DNA from: Epinephelus fuscoguttatus
Taxonomy: Eukaryota > Chordata > Actinopteri > Perciformes > Serranidae
Assembly: GCF_011397635.1 (NCBI RefSeq)
Contig: NC_064764.1
Span: 42,088,955 to 42,152,954, forward strand
Direction: 5' to 3'
DNA length: 64,000 bases
The notes below the pieces were generated by a model that was not told the origin of the DNA, searched no databases, and saw only the letters and a program-made list of their open reading frames with translations. The translations under genes were made by a program, and so were the position numbers. Positions 24,000 through 36,820 of the stretch are shown piece after piece (position 1 is the first letter of the stretch; each line of letters opens with the position of its first letter).

Positions 24000-26900
24000 A
24001 AACTAGAATCTTACCTTCAAAGCATCAGTGCCCTGTCAGACCGATGGTGCCGTCCTGATGTCGCTCCAGTCTTGATTCCTGAGGAAAAAGAAAAACAAAC
24101 GTTTTACATCTCTGTTGAGCGATGTGACGTCCTGAAGCTCCTGTTCTGCTGTTGTTTTATGCACGCTGGATAAAAAGCTTTAGTTAACCGTGTGTGTGTA
24201 CATGTGTGGAGGAAATTAAGATTGAGCACCGAAAACAAGACTATAGTTTGAAGACATCAACTGAGAAAGATGGAAAATGTTTATCACCCAGTTTTTGTCT
24301 TCATCACTGCTAACGTCATAATTTCTCTGAGGAGGAAGTGAACTGTCATATGTTGCCTATTTTCACTTGAGAACATAGATGAGGTTGGGTTACATTTTAG
24401 CGCAACATGAAATGGCGACGTACCCGTTGAGGCAGGTGTTGTCCCAGGGCCCCAATACTAAATGGTGTTCTCGGGGCAACAACAGCTTGGTCTCACCCTC
24501 ATCATCACCACATGTTCAGATACCTTCCATCTGCAGTCTCCTAAATACATTTATACACACACCAGTTTGTTCAATCTAAAACGTATTAGCACTGTGACAA
24601 CACACTGTTTTCTAAATAAAGCATGTACATTTAGTTTACACTGTTTGGACATGTTGATATTTGCTTTTGTAAGTTAGTATTCCTTTCGCTTTGTCTTTGA
24701 GTTCCCTGAAGTCACTTCCTGGTTGGAGTTGGGCAAAAGCTTGGGGTGAGGGCGGAGCCTGGTTTTATGCAGAAGGCCATCGCATGGACCAAACTAAGAG
24801 TGGTGACATCACAGGGAGGATAAAGGGTTTCTATGTGTTAGTCTTAGTTATTGTCTGTTTAGTTCTCCCCTTTGTGTTTAATGTGGTCTGATCAGTCAGT
24901 CAGTATATTGCTGCAGTGTCTCAGTCTGTCAGGCTAGTTTTGTTAGTTTTATTTTTCAGTACAGTTACATTTTTGTTGACCTCTTTTAAGGGTCCTATAA
25001 CTCCAGTTCTCTTGTCTTTAGTCACTCGCTTTGGGAAAACAAACCCACCTTTTTTTTAAAAAAAAAAAAAAAAAAAACTTGTCTGGAACTTTAAATGGAA
25101 TTTGACATAAATTTTCTGGGAACTAAATTAAAGCTGGGGTGGGCAATTTTTTAGGCTTTAAAATGTCCAGCCTGTGACAGGAGACTCTGGCCAATCACAG
25201 CTCATTTCAGAGAGATGCCAATGTTCCTATTGGCTGTTCCACAAACACAGATGCATGTGCACATCTCTTCAGTGAAACTCTGATTCAATGGAGGAGAATC
25301 CTGCAGAGAAAGTTGCTGCTCCAGCATTGCCAACAACTGTCTCCACTGCAGAGCAACCCAACAAAGAGACGGGCTGATCAAACAGAGTCTGAAAGAGAGT
25401 CTGACAATAAACTAAATAAAACACGTGTCAGTATCAGTGAAGAGTTTCAGACATGGAGACAACATGATGCTAACAGTTTAGCCTTCAGCTAACAGGAGCC
25501 AAAGACTCACAGCTGCAGCTTCAGGTTAATGTTTATGTAGCTAACGTTAGCGAGAGCCTCGAATCGCAGAATTTTTACACATATATTTATTTTAAAAAAT
25601 GGTTTCAAGATTCAATTTTAGTGATAAAGCAAATGTTAAACCAAAAAAACTCCTGTTTTTATTACTTGAAGTGTCACTGTGACTAACATGGATACAGCCA
25701 TACCATGAAACAACCATACTTTCTGAGACAGTTATCATGCGGTGAAAATCTCAGACTGTTGCGTATTTGCGTGCCGTTCTTTCAAGTTGTGTTGACTTTG
25801 GTCAACTGTGGTTGTTTTTTAATGTGCCATATGAATAAACTGGATATGACTTTTTTTTCTGCTTTGTTTTCCTTTTCCAGATTTGGGCGTCGCCCAGCTC
25901 TGAGGAACAGTGTAGATATCCAGACAGACGGATGCAGGCGAAGGCACGTCTGTTCGTCATATATAATCATACCTGACAAATAAACGTGCTTCGTCACGTT
26001 TATATAAAAATCTTGTAAATTCATTATTGCCAATAAAACAGTCCTGATAATTAATTTGCATCACTGTGCAAAGACTCTTTAAAGCAACACAAATGTTTCA
26101 CCTCTGCATAAACCACACAGCAAATCAGTCTGTCTCTATAATCATTGGTAAAATGTGTTACATGTGACATGTGTGTAGCTGGGACGTCTGCCCACATCAT
26201 CTCCAGCTGAGCCTTTTTTTTCCTTTGTGTGGAAAATAGAAAAAAGGGATGAATGGTGGTGAGATAAATGAAGGTGTGGACAGACGGGAACATCAGAGCA
26301 TGTAGCGCAGAGACAGAAGAAGAAAAGGAGAGGTGCAGAAAATGAGAGCAGGGTTACAAATGGTTGTTAGTGAAGGAGAAGGGTCGGATGTGGAGAGTGA
26401 GAACAGCTGGAGCCTCGACTTCAGCTCCGCTCATGGTTACACCTGATGATGCGTGGAGCAGAGGTCACGCATTGAGGGAGCTTTTACCTCGCCACAGGCT
26501 CAGCCAGGTTTTTTAAAAATGACTGAGCTGACAGGAAACTGCTGCCGATGTTTGCTGAGGTAACTTCAAAGTAACAACCTGCCTCACAGTCACCGAACAC
26601 ATCACGACTCAGAGCAAAGCTTGCAGGTGAGTTATGAGGGACGCAGCGAGCAGTAAACACGTCAGGTCACATTAACGTCTTTACTTATATTCTTAACCTG
26701 AGAGAAAACTCTGCTCACACTGTGCTTTAAACTTTACACCTGAACCCTTTACAGCTGCCACTACATTACAAATCACAAGGCACAATTACAGCTATTGTGA
26801 TACTGTATGCTAATACATCCAGACTAATGAACCTGAGGGATTATGCAGGTTAATCCAGATTATAGTATTATTGGATGGAGGCCACATTAGAGGAGGTTAC

Positions 26901-27990
26901 ACACACACACATTAGAAATGAATCCTCTGAGCAGGTTAAACACTAAAACAGACGAGTTTCTCAGTCAGACTGTCACAAATGTTGGATGTTTGACAATTTA
27001 ATGCAAGAAACAACTTCAGCTGCAGAGAAGAGACGATCAGTGACAGTGACAGAGTTTCCACCAGGTTACTCAGCATATTTTAGCCTCTGATCTTAATTTC
27101 AAAGGTCCAGTGTGTCAGATTTAACAGTGAGGACTGCAAATTGCAACCGACTGAAACTCCTCCCAGCTAGAATTCCTTCAGGGTTAAATGTTCAGGAGGT
27201 TTTTACCAGGAGCTGAGTTATCCACAGAGGTCTCCTCCTCTCCATCACAAACAGAACAGGTGATTAACACCTTCAAAACACTAATTAAAGAAGTTTCACA
27301 TGACAAATGAGCCTTTTTTCCAACGCTGACAGTAGTATTTTTGATGCTGCAGCCTGTAGAGGTTGAGTTAACTTCACCCATTTAAAGGTTTAGTATGCAA
27401 ATAAACAAAGTACAGACTCCTACAGCTATAATCAGTCTCAATCATCACTTATGACCCACTGTCAGCGTGAGGCTGTGTATTTCTCTGCAGAGACTCCGCC
27501 CTCTGCCTGGACTTATTATCTTATTCTTATACTGCTGTGGTGGGGACGTTCTGGCACGTCATGTAGGTGAGGTTGGGATCAGGTAGTAGCATCGTGCATC
27601 CAGTTATGAAGATCATCAACACAGCGCCGAAACAAACACACATCCAGTTAGATGTGAAAATACACTGGCTCCATACAGGCTGAAATGTTTATTTCAATGG
27701 AGTCTGGTGGGTTTGCAGATGATGATTTTGGGGCTGTTTCTGATTTTAAAAAAAAATGATTTTTTTTGTAGGGATCCTTTAAGTAAGTTATCACACACTT
27801 ATAATACCAATCTGAGCCTGTACAGTTTTAGTGGATGTACACTGACGGTGCTCAGTTGCCTGCAGGGATTATCTTGCAGCCAGTCTCACTCACCACTGGA
27901 CCATTTTTAAAAACTTGTCTTCCCAAAAAACATGGTTGAAAATACTCAAGTATCCCTTTAAGTACAGTACAGTAAATGTACTAAGTTACT
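24000..27990. other. Non-coding, no gene supported
   Basis: Includes an A/T homopolymer stretch near 25050-25078 and a possible repeat at 25130-25330 (AAGCTGGGGTGGGCAATTTT). No exon-like ORF with family motifs, no RNA gene and no clear TIR pair was seen. Confidence 0.4.
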
Positions 27991-28017
27991 TTCTGCCTCT
28001 GAGCACAGCTCAGACAC

Positions 28018-28300
28018 ACTTGTATTGTGCCTTTCTAGTCTTCTGACCACTCAAAGAGCTTTTACACTACAAGTCACATTCACCCATTCACACACGCTCG
28101 TGGCCGAAGCTATCATACACGGTGCCACCTGCAACTCAGTAACCATTCACACACACTCACACACTGATGGAGCAGCCATCAGGAGCAATTTGGGGCTCAG
28201 TATTCTGCCCAAGGACACGTCAACATGCAGACTAGAGGAGCAGGGGATCGTCAGACTAGTGGACGACCTGCTCCACCTCCTGAGCCACGGCTGCACCTTG
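28018..28300 (+). repeat. Repeat D, copy 2
   Basis: The most complete copy. It adds the 3' part GACCTGCTCCACCTCCTGAG and CCACGGCTGC that the first copy lacks. Confidence 0.75.
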
Positions 28301-28560
28301 ACAATAAACTACACCGAAACCAAACAGGCCTGGCAGCAACTTAATGATTTAATTATAAAATATGTAAAATCTGTATCTGCTGAATGTTGTATCTGTGAGG
28401 ACACATTCCAAACTGATGATATCAACCAAATATCAAAGTGAAGCTGATAAACCTCCAGTGACTCATCTGCATATCAACTGTGAGACACGTCAGCCCCAAG
28501 GTTCAGAAACTCATGGTCTGTGTTTGTTTGTGGAGTCTGATACACTGTCCACGTCCTTAA

Positions 28561-28562
<2 letters not shown>

Positions 28563-28614
<52 letters not shown>
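28563..28614. repeat. (GT)n microsatellite
   Basis: Uninterrupted GT run of about 50 bp. Confidence 0.95.
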
Positions 28615-28615
<1 letters not shown>

Positions 28616-28879
28616 CATTTGAAGAGAGATCTCTGAGCCGCCCAGCCCAGCCAGCCTTGTCAGACTGACAGAGCATGGATGCTAAGCGCTGGTATTAGCA
28701 TTTTATCAGCTGACCTTCGTGCTCTCTGCTCTGCCTCCTCCTCACTCCAGCCTTCACTCTCCCCTCAGTGAAGACACAGTAAACAGCTCTGTATGATCCA
28801 GACTGCGCTGCATCAATCACAACTGTTGGGACGAATCACTGTGTCTCTGAGATCTGGAGGGTGTGTGTGTGCACGCAGA

Positions 28880-29020
28880 ATAAAAAGGCCATAATTAACA
28901 GTTTCACCTCCAGCAGCAGTTTTTCTCTGTGTTCTCCCAGAAGCTGCTTATCGTTGCCACAGCCGCCTGATTCTTAATTACTCCGCTGGTAATTAGTGGT
29001 TGTCCATAATTGGGATAGGG
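28880..29020. promoter_or_regulatory. Cluster of homeodomain-type core motifs
   Basis: Within 125 bp there are TAATTA at 28892-28897, TTAATTA at 28974-28980, TAATTA at 28990-28995 and ATAATTGG at 29006-29013, in otherwise non-repetitive sequence. This is suggestive of an enhancer, but such AT-rich motifs also arise by chance. Confidence 0.25.
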
Positions 29021-29093
29021 ACTCCACACTGTCATCCACCCACAGTGGCCTTTGTTGATTGTGTTGGTTTGTAAAAAGGGGGAGGACAGGTCT

Positions 29094-29117
29094 CACACAC
29101 ACACACACACACACACA
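29094..29117. repeat. (AC)n microsatellite
   Basis: Uninterrupted AC run. Confidence 0.9.
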
Positions 29118-29384
29118 GCGTCGGTCATGCTGCCTTCACGTGGCCGTGCGTGCAGCTGTGACTGATGTTCTAACAGGACGTGAGGGGATGTGTTACAGTT
29201 TATCCTGCAGGCAGGACACAGGAACAAAAGGAGGTCCTCAAGGGACGACAGGTTTCATGTCAGAGGTTCCATTTGCTGCCTCGAACACACTCCCATTATC
29301 ATCATTAAGAAGCTTACTGCTTTGTTCTCTTCTTGTTTCTATTCATTGTTCTTACTTCAGTCTGTGTCCAACACAATCAGCATG

Positions 29385-30362
29385 AATGGTGACCCTGTAC
29401 GTCTCTGCAAACCACAGATACGTTAGCTTTATATGTTGTTATGTAGCAGAGACACTGAACCTTACTGTTTCAACAAGGCTGTTTTTAACACGTGGTTAGG
29501 GTTAGGCACAAGAAACACAAACTAAGGGTTAGTTTGGGAGCAATATCCCAGCAGGACACACAATGATGTCTCAGTAAATAACAAGCGCTTTACGTGGAAC
29601 TATTCAGCAGAAAACACAGCAGCAAATGCAGCAGTGTCTTAGGAAAAAACACATTTGGTGGCACTGTGCAGGCAGGACACACAGCAATGTCTCCATAAAA
29701 AACAACTGCATTTCATGGAGCTATCGTGGCAAATGCAGTGATATCGCTGTAAAAAAAAAAAATACTTTTCATTGCACTATCCCAGCAGGAAACAACCGCA
29801 TTATGCTACATTTTCCCAGCAGGAAAAATTGCTTTTTTTGTGGCATTATTCTGGCAGGAAACACAGCAGTGTCTCGGTAAAAAACAAATGCATTTTGTGG
29901 CATTTTCCCAGCAGCAAATGTAGTGAAGTCTTAGTAAAAAACAGCAGCGTCTCATGGCACTATCCTGGAAACAATCACTTTTTTGTGGCATTATGCAGGT
30001 AGGACACACAGAGATGTCTCAGTAAAGCACAACTGCTTCAGTGGAACTGTCCCAGCAGGAAATACAATGATGTCGCAATAAAAAAGAAACCGCTTTTTGT
30101 GGCGTTGTTCTGGCAGGAAATGCTCTGTAAAAAAAAAAACACATTTGGTGGCTAAAAGGCCGCGAGAAGACGCAGCGATGACTCACTATAAAACAGCTGG
30201 TTTTGTTTTTTGTTGGTCGCTAACAGTGGTGTGCAGCTTGGCAGGCGTCACACCTCAGTGACAGAGCAGCCAGCATTACACACTACGTCACTTTAGAAAC
30301 GTTGATATGATACATATGAAATATGCAAAAACAGACATTATCAACATTTTCCTCTGGTGACT
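29385..30362 (-). mobile_element. MITE-A copy 6, internally expanded
   Basis: Left TIR: TGTACGTCTCTGCAAACCAC then AGATACGTTAGC. The right end carries the subterminal CACTTTAGAAACGTTGATATG and a decayed TIR. Between them (29490-30180) the family's short internal motif (CCAGCAGGAAACACAGC, GATGTCTCAGTAAAAAAC, TTTTGTGGCA) is repeated about a dozen times in 50-60-bp steps, so the copy is about 980 bp instead of about 400. Confidence 0.75.
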
Positions 30363-31342
30363 GGTGTCTCTTTCAGTGAGCGTATCATTCAGGACACATT
30401 TTTGAAATTTTACTTTCTTGATACAAGTGTAATCTGTGTGTTCTTGAGTCAAGGTGACATTCCTCTCGTCACAGCTGAGGAGGCTGAGTGCCTTCTGAAT
30501 GACATCAAGACCAGGGGAGAGGAGTTTTTACGAACTGTCATCTTGACTCTGTTCTGCTTTATAACATTTTTAAAATGTTCGTTTCATTGCATGCAAAAAG
30601 AATATCAAACAAAGCTGCAGTCTGAGATGTTAAACACACTTTTTAGATGTCTGAGTTCTAAATGACTGAAGACAGGATGAGGTTTGAACCCTCCAAAGAC
30701 TCAGGTCAATGAAAACTGCTGAAACTGGTGGAGTCATACAAGACAGGGCTGCTTAAAATCATTTATCCATTGTCTATAGGTGTGTTTATGTGGACTTATA
30801 ATCAGAATATAAATGCGTCATGTCATGAGAGACCGCCCTGAGCCGGTGACACAGTTTTCAACCACACTGAAGCTCACACTGTGGTGAGGAGGTGTTCTTC
30901 TCTTTTCATTAGTAAACTGTGTAATAAAAACTGCTCATAAAACCTTAATCCTTTAATGACCACAGTAATGACTGATACTTAAAGAGACACTCTGGCAGAT
31001 GGGCGCGGAGCTCCGGGAGCCTGAACACGGTTCATCTGCACACACTCCCCACACCGCGCTCACACAGACCTGGTTGAAAATCAGTGAAGTATCTGTTTAG
31101 GATCGAAGTGACTGGAAGTCAAGGGACTACAAAAAAAAACATGGTAATGAAAGGTAATTATGCTCATCAGGCAGAGCTGATGTTGCTCCAGAACAAAAAC
31201 AGTCCATAAAGATGGCTGTCGCAGGTCTACACATTAGCATCAGAGCCCCGCAGGGCCTGAATGTACCCACCATGCATTTCTGCTGGCTTAGCCTGACAGA
31301 TCGACCTGTCTCGTTAAATCGACTCCTGTTTACTGAAGGTGG

Positions 31343-31366
31343 CTGTGTGTGTGTGTGTGTGTGTGT
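31343..31366. repeat. (GT)n microsatellite
   Basis: Short uninterrupted GT run. Confidence 0.9.
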
Positions 31367-31724
31367 AGCTAGCAGGAAGCTGGGAGAGTCTGCAGGTCCG
31401 ACTGTGACCTTTAATCACATCACCTCTCTGATTGGGTCCATGTAGAGACGGAGCAGCACTGAGCAGGAAACTCTCTTAGACTCTACGCTGTGTTTTCTCT
31501 CACTGAGCTCAGCATCAGTCCGTTCGTTACGTTCAAACACACAGTGAAAGATAAAAGCCTTAAAGTGCCACTACACTCATTTCTGCATTATGTCTTTCTA
31601 CCAGGTGAGATGACCGCTCACGCAGGGCTGCAGCCAAGAAGAAATACAGAGGTCTTGAGTTTAAATTCTCCAACATGACATCATGCTTCTTAGAAAGTTT
31701 TGGCCACAGCCCCGATAAAATTGC

Positions 31725-32680
31725 ATTTAGCCAACACACACACATGGTTACGTTTAGCCATTACACACACATGGTTACGTTTAGCCATCACACACACATG
31801 GTTACGTTTAGCCATCACACACACACGTGGTTACGTTTAGCCAACACACACACACACATGGTTACGTTTAGCCATCACACACACACGTGGTTACGTTTAG
31901 CCAACACACACACGCGTGGTTACGTTTAGCCATCACACACACATGGTTACGTTTAGCCGACACATACACGTGGTTACGTTTAGCCGACACACACACGTGG
32001 TTACGTTTAGCCGACACATACACGTGGTTACGTTTAGCCATCACACACACATGGTTACGTTTAGCCGACACATACACGTGGTTACGTTTAGCCATCACAC
32101 ACACACGTGGTTACGTTTAGCCAACACACACACGTGGTTACGTTTAGCCAACACACACACGCGTGGTTACGTTTAGCCATCACACACACATGGTTACGTT
32201 AAGCCGACACATACACGTGCTTACGTTAAGCCGACACATACACGTGGTTACGTTTAGCCAACACACACACACGTGGTTACGTTTAGCCAACACACACACG
32301 CGTGGTTACGTTTAGCCATCACACACACATGGTTACGTTAAGCCGACACATACACGTGGTTACGTTTAGCCGACACACACACGTGGTTACGTTTAGCCAA
32401 CACACACACACGTGGTTACGTTTAGCCAACACACACACGTGGTTACATTTAGCCAACACACACACGTGGTTACGTTTAGCCAACACACACACGTGGTTAC
32501 ATTTAGCCAACACACACACGTGGTTACGTTTAGCCAACACACACACGTGGTTACGTTTAGCCAACACACACGTGGTTACATTTAGCCAACACACACACGT
32601 GGTTACGTTTAGCCAACACACACACACGTGGTTACATTTAGCCAACACACACATGTGGTTACGTTTAGCCGACACACACA
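31725..32680 (+). repeat. ~28-bp minisatellite, major array (~34 units)
   Basis: The unit is CACGTGGTTACGTTTAGCC followed by AACACACACA. Variants include CATGGTTAC, GCGTGGTTAC, TTAAGCCGACACATA and ACATTTAGCC. I count about 34 GGTTAC-TTTAGCC cores. The length varies in the CA-rich part. It ends directly at repeat B (32681). The same unit is found reversed at 15985-16172. The ORFs across it are spurious. Confidence 0.93.
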
Positions 32681-32975
32681 CATGGTTGGGTTTAGAAAAA
32701 ACAGAACAGGGTTTGGCTTTACAATCTTACAGGGAGTGAGACTGGCCTCCTGGGTGAAAGTTGGTTGTTGGACCCATGCATTACCCCTCCCACTTGCCTA
32801 CTCAGACTTCCACTGCCTTAACTTTTATTGCTGTCCCACCGTTTTTCCCTCTGACACTGCCGGACACCATTAAACCAGAATGGCAAACAGCTGAGTATCA
32901 TGCCGACGTGAAAAGACAGCTTTTTTCATCAGTGTCTGACACCAGAAGTGAGACCACGGAGTGAGACCGGGTTGC
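32681..32975 (+). repeat. Repeat B, copy 2 (295 bp)
   Basis: Partner of 10836-11132 (reverse). It abuts the last unit of the 28-bp minisatellite without a gap; its first bases, CATGGTTGGGTTTAG, resemble the minisatellite unit. Confidence 0.7.
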
Positions 32976-33215
32976 TAAGGTAGTTATACAGGCCTGTTGG
33001 CGATTCCCAGATATCCCAGAAAACAGTATGAAATATCTTGTCAGTGAACGCATCACATTCCAACATACTGATATTTGAAATAACAGAGAGACGAGTGGCC
33101 TTCATGAAATTCCTCCACACATGATCAAGGGGACAACAACTAGTGTTTATGAGCAAAACTGATCCATAAGACAAGAAACTGATTCTTCTTTATGATCCAG
33201 TCGTTTCTGCCTAAA

Positions 33216-33216
<1 letters not shown>

Positions 33217-33267
<51 letters not shown>
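33217..33267. repeat. (CA)n microsatellite
   Basis: About 25 CA dinucleotides. They supply the His/Thr run of an otherwise unrecognised 195-codon ORF. Confidence 0.95.
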
Positions 33268-33268
<1 letters not shown>

Positions 33269-34720
33269 GAACACTCTGCAGGCGAAGCAGGAACATGTTT
33301 CAGTGCGCACTAACACATGTCCTGTGGGGAATGACTTTGTGAGAGCACCCATGACAATCCAAATGGTTTTCCAGTCATGTGACTCTCATCCTGGGGAAAA
33401 AAACACTCCAACTAATTCAGGTTTCATCAACTATTTATGTGCAGCCGGCCGGAGGATTTTCCGTTCCTGGAAAACTGAGAAAACTGCTGCCGATGCAAAT
33501 AACACAGTTTTACCGTATTCATTAACATTATCTGATTGCAGTCTGGACGTCAGCCAACATTCCCATCAGCCCCGTGGGCGTTTCCAGTCGCAGCCCAGGT
33601 GCACCTGCCCACCACAGCCCAGGCATCCCCGAAAATGTGTTACTACAGGACTCCAGGGAGACAACAGGGCTCCCAGAGGGACGACAGCACTGCCTCTGTT
33701 TCATTTACTAAATGGCTTCACAGGAAATAAAGACAGTAATCTTTCAGCTGCTGCGTGGTCTCACCCTCTCCTGTCCTGAGTATCAAGCACATCGACAGAC
33801 AGAAGTCTCCTCAGCTGACGCACAGTCACAGTCCTGCAGAGAGGACAGCGTCCAGGCTGCAGAGGTGAGGCGAGTTCACCCCAACAGCTGTTTCCCTGCT
33901 TTGATTCAGGTAATGACGTTAACTTATTTAGAGTCATTTCTGCTGCAGCCGCAGCCTCGCGCTACACAAAGCTAACTATTAGGGCCGACTCTGATCAGTC
34001 TGAGACCATTATTTGAATAGAGAATCAAAATTAATTCAATCAAGAGCAATTTGGATACTCAGATAATCACTTGGGTCATTTTTAATGACTCCAATATCAA
34101 ATATTTGCTCATCAGAGTTTCTCAAATGAGATGATTTGCTGCTTTTTTCCATTTCAAATCATTTCATATGTAAATGCGACTTTAATAAAACAATCCCACT
34201 TCCTGAAGCTTTCACTCATGTCACACAACCTCTCGCAGCACAAGTGTAAATGTCCAATATTTCCATTTTTTGGAGCTCTTTAAGGGCTGTTTGTCCCTGA
34301 AGCTGAGACTGAAGGTTCAGTGTCAAGCTTTAAAACCGTGGTTGACAAAACATCCTCGATGCAGGACTCATAGAAGTTGCAGTATCAATTAGGGATCCAT
34401 GATACTGGATTTTTTGCTAATATCTGATACATACAGACTCTCATGGTGACAGATGGAGACATGAAACACTGTTCAGTGTCTGTAATAATTACCTTAAAAT
34501 GAGACACTTATATCTACACAGACAGCAGGTCCTCATTGGCTGCACCGCCATGTTTCTACAGGAGCCCAGAGTGGACAAACCACACACTGACTCTAGATAG
34601 CAACAGTCACGTTTTCGCATCAGCCACCATAGTTAGCAGCCCCTCTGTGTGTGAGGAGCAGTGTTGGAAAAACATTTGCAATGTGAAACTGTTTATTCAG
34701 TGTTTCAGTCAGCTGGTGAG
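33268..34720. other. Non-coding, nothing recognised
   Basis: The plus-strand ORF through 33192-33779 has no recognisable domain and begins in a CA tract; I do not support it as a gene. Confidence 0.4.
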
Positions 34721-34727
34721 TTTGTTT

Positions 34728-35170
34728 CTGAGGTCCCGTTTATACCACAACGATTTCAACCGTAAACGGCAAACTTCAGTTACGTTTTGGCCAATCGTTT
34801 ATTCGACAGCGGCGTTTTGGGTGCCTGAAAACACAACGTTTTGTAAACGGGTTCCAGAGTGCAATTTTTTGGGAACAGCAGCGTCTCCGTTGTCATGGAA
34901 ACTTGCAATATGCAGTTCCTTTGAAAACGGAGACTTTTCGCACATGTGCATTACGGTTCCAGTCACTGGGTATGCGCGAGAAAGTCGACCGTCACAACAA
35001 CAATGGCGGACTCCCGAGCTCTGCTTGTGCTGCTCAGCCTGTTGAATGTATCAACACTTCCCCGTCATAGCGTAGATTTACTGTTGCAACTCCACCCCGT
35101 CGTCCATCCAGACAAACGTTTGTGCGGTTGCCATTTTGTTTGCTGACTTCACCGTGTTGTAGTGCTGTCC
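34728..35170. mobile_element. Possible Harbinger/hAT-like MITE fragment
   Basis: GGTCCCGTTTATACCACAAC, then AACGTTTTGTAAACGG and CCGTTGTCATGGAAAC, look like a fish element whose ends carry GTTTA-ACGAAACG motifs. 35003-35110 could be a relic coding start (MADSRALLVLLSLL). No target duplication was identified. Confidence 0.35.
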
Positions 35171-35897
35171 AAACGTGTAGTGTACAGTATAAATCCCACC
35201 ATGCATTGCACTGAAGGAACAGACAAAACACATTCTGATACCCACACAGATGGGACGTCACTAACTGTGAAAACAACTAAGCTCACGGTGCCCAGTGTCT
35301 TTTATCACAACATCAGCTGTGACCCATCAGAACCACTGAGACATACAGACACATTGCACACTGTGTGATGGGTAACACCTGTGAGTTACAGCTCATTTAA
35401 ACACATCATCTCACAGCATGCTGGGAAACTCCGCCCACTGAGCCCCAACACCATGTTAACAGCACAGTGATGGTGTGTTTACTGGCTGCAAACTGATCAG
35501 GTGAAATCAGCTTTATACATTTCAGTCAAAGAAACTCAAAACTTGTTGATTTAACAGTAAAATAAATGATGTCGACACAAACTCCACCTTCTATGTTATT
35601 CAAACATCAGGAGCAGTGACATGAAGTGAAACTGTGACAGCTGCAGGGTGAAAGGTCGTTTTGTTTTTAAGGCGCTGTGAGGACCGATAACCTGCTACCT
35701 CACTCCTCAAATCCATCTCTCATCACACTCAGGAATTTTTAACCCTCGAAACTCCTCAGATCAGTTCAGAGCTCCGTAAATTAGGTTTCAGTTTTTCACC
35801 CCAAATAAAAGGAACAAGTTACAACAGGTATTTAAATCACTGCTGTAACACAGTTTCATGCTCAGACACAGTTTTCCCTGAATAAACAATGGATGCT

Positions 35898-35922
35898 GAT
35901 GATGATGATGATGATGATGATG
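35898..35922. repeat. (GAT)n microsatellite
   Basis: Eight GAT trinucleotides. Confidence 0.9.
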
Positions 35923-36008
35923 AGAACATGCAAATATCATCAGTGTTCAGCCTCAAACTGAGCTGTTGTACATGGAGCCTGAATATACAGACTGATGTCA
36001 GCGTATAA

Positions 36009-36009
<1 letters not shown>

Positions 36010-36054
<45 letters not shown>

Positions 36055-36196
36055 AGTTCCCGCAGGAACCCTTCAGGTCAAACACAGAGGAAATGACCCA
36101 GGTTTCATTTCCTGTCTCTATATTCACATCACAGCATCATCTGTATCATTCAGATACTCACTCAGAGTTTCAGCTCCATCCCATCACACACAGGAA

Positions 36197-36240
<44 letters not shown>
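36010..36240. repeat. (CA)n and (GT)n tracts in inverted arrangement
   Basis: (CA)n at 36010-36052 and (GT)n at 36199-36240, about 145 bp apart, could pair as a hairpin. Confidence 0.9.
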
Positions 36241-36242
<2 letters not shown>

Positions 36243-36249
36243 CTCCCCA

Positions 36250-36500
36250 GCAGGTTGATGAGTCCTCACATCTGATGGACTAACGGACACCGGGAGCCGT
36301 GCACACCGGACAGTAACGACACCGACATGAGACCTCACACCGGCGGCTCGGTGCTTCCTCCTCTGTCCGTCCCTCGTGTTGCTCGGAGGGATTTCACCGG
36401 AGGATCCCGGATACAGCAGCTCCGCTCCTGTGCGGGGTTCTCCTTGGGAACTGTGCTGCCTTCACGGGCTGCTCGGAAACTCAACACTCACAGTTTTGCA
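36250..36500. promoter_or_regulatory. GC-rich, CpG-bearing island
   Basis: The local CpG frequency is higher than in the surroundings (CACCGGCGGCTCGG, CTCGGAGGGATTTCACCGGA, GCTGCTCGG). A plus-strand ORF starts at 36327 but has no known motif. It could be a promoter/first exon of an unrecognised gene or simply a GC-rich patch. Confidence 0.25.
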
Positions 36501-36820
36501 TTGGGAACACGTCTTGTAGCAGAGGCTGTGATTAGAGAAGACAGATTTTCATAGATAACTCCAATTAATAAATTATTATAACTAAAAAAAATCAAACAGA
36601 AAAACAGCAGAGAAGACAGTAAACATCTATTTAACTATTTATAAATGCACATAGAGTTAATATTAAAGGAGGAGTCACCTCTGAGTCTGGACTCTATAAA
36701 TCTCTCCGCAGTCTAAAAGTTTCTTTGACAAAATATACAAAGGACAGAGAGAAGAATGTATTTCAATGGAAAAGCACTAAATATTGATCTGCACTGACAG
36801 GATGTGTCAGCACTGCTAGA

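Noticed and set aside
31725..32680. CRISPR-like direct repeat array
   Set aside because: The units are contiguous without unique spacers, the host is a vertebrate, and length variation is in CA dinucleotides. It is a minisatellite.
31675..32739. ORFs with repeated VTFSHHTH / CVSAKRNHV on both strands
   Set aside because: Products of the 28-bp minisatellite; open on both strands for the same reason.
33192..33779. 195-codon plus-strand ORF
   Set aside because: Starts within a (CA)n tract, has no domain, and has weak coding composition.
36327..36554. 75-codon ORF in a CpG-bearing patch
   Set aside because: No recognisable motif and no supporting splice site. Kept only as a possible promoter region.
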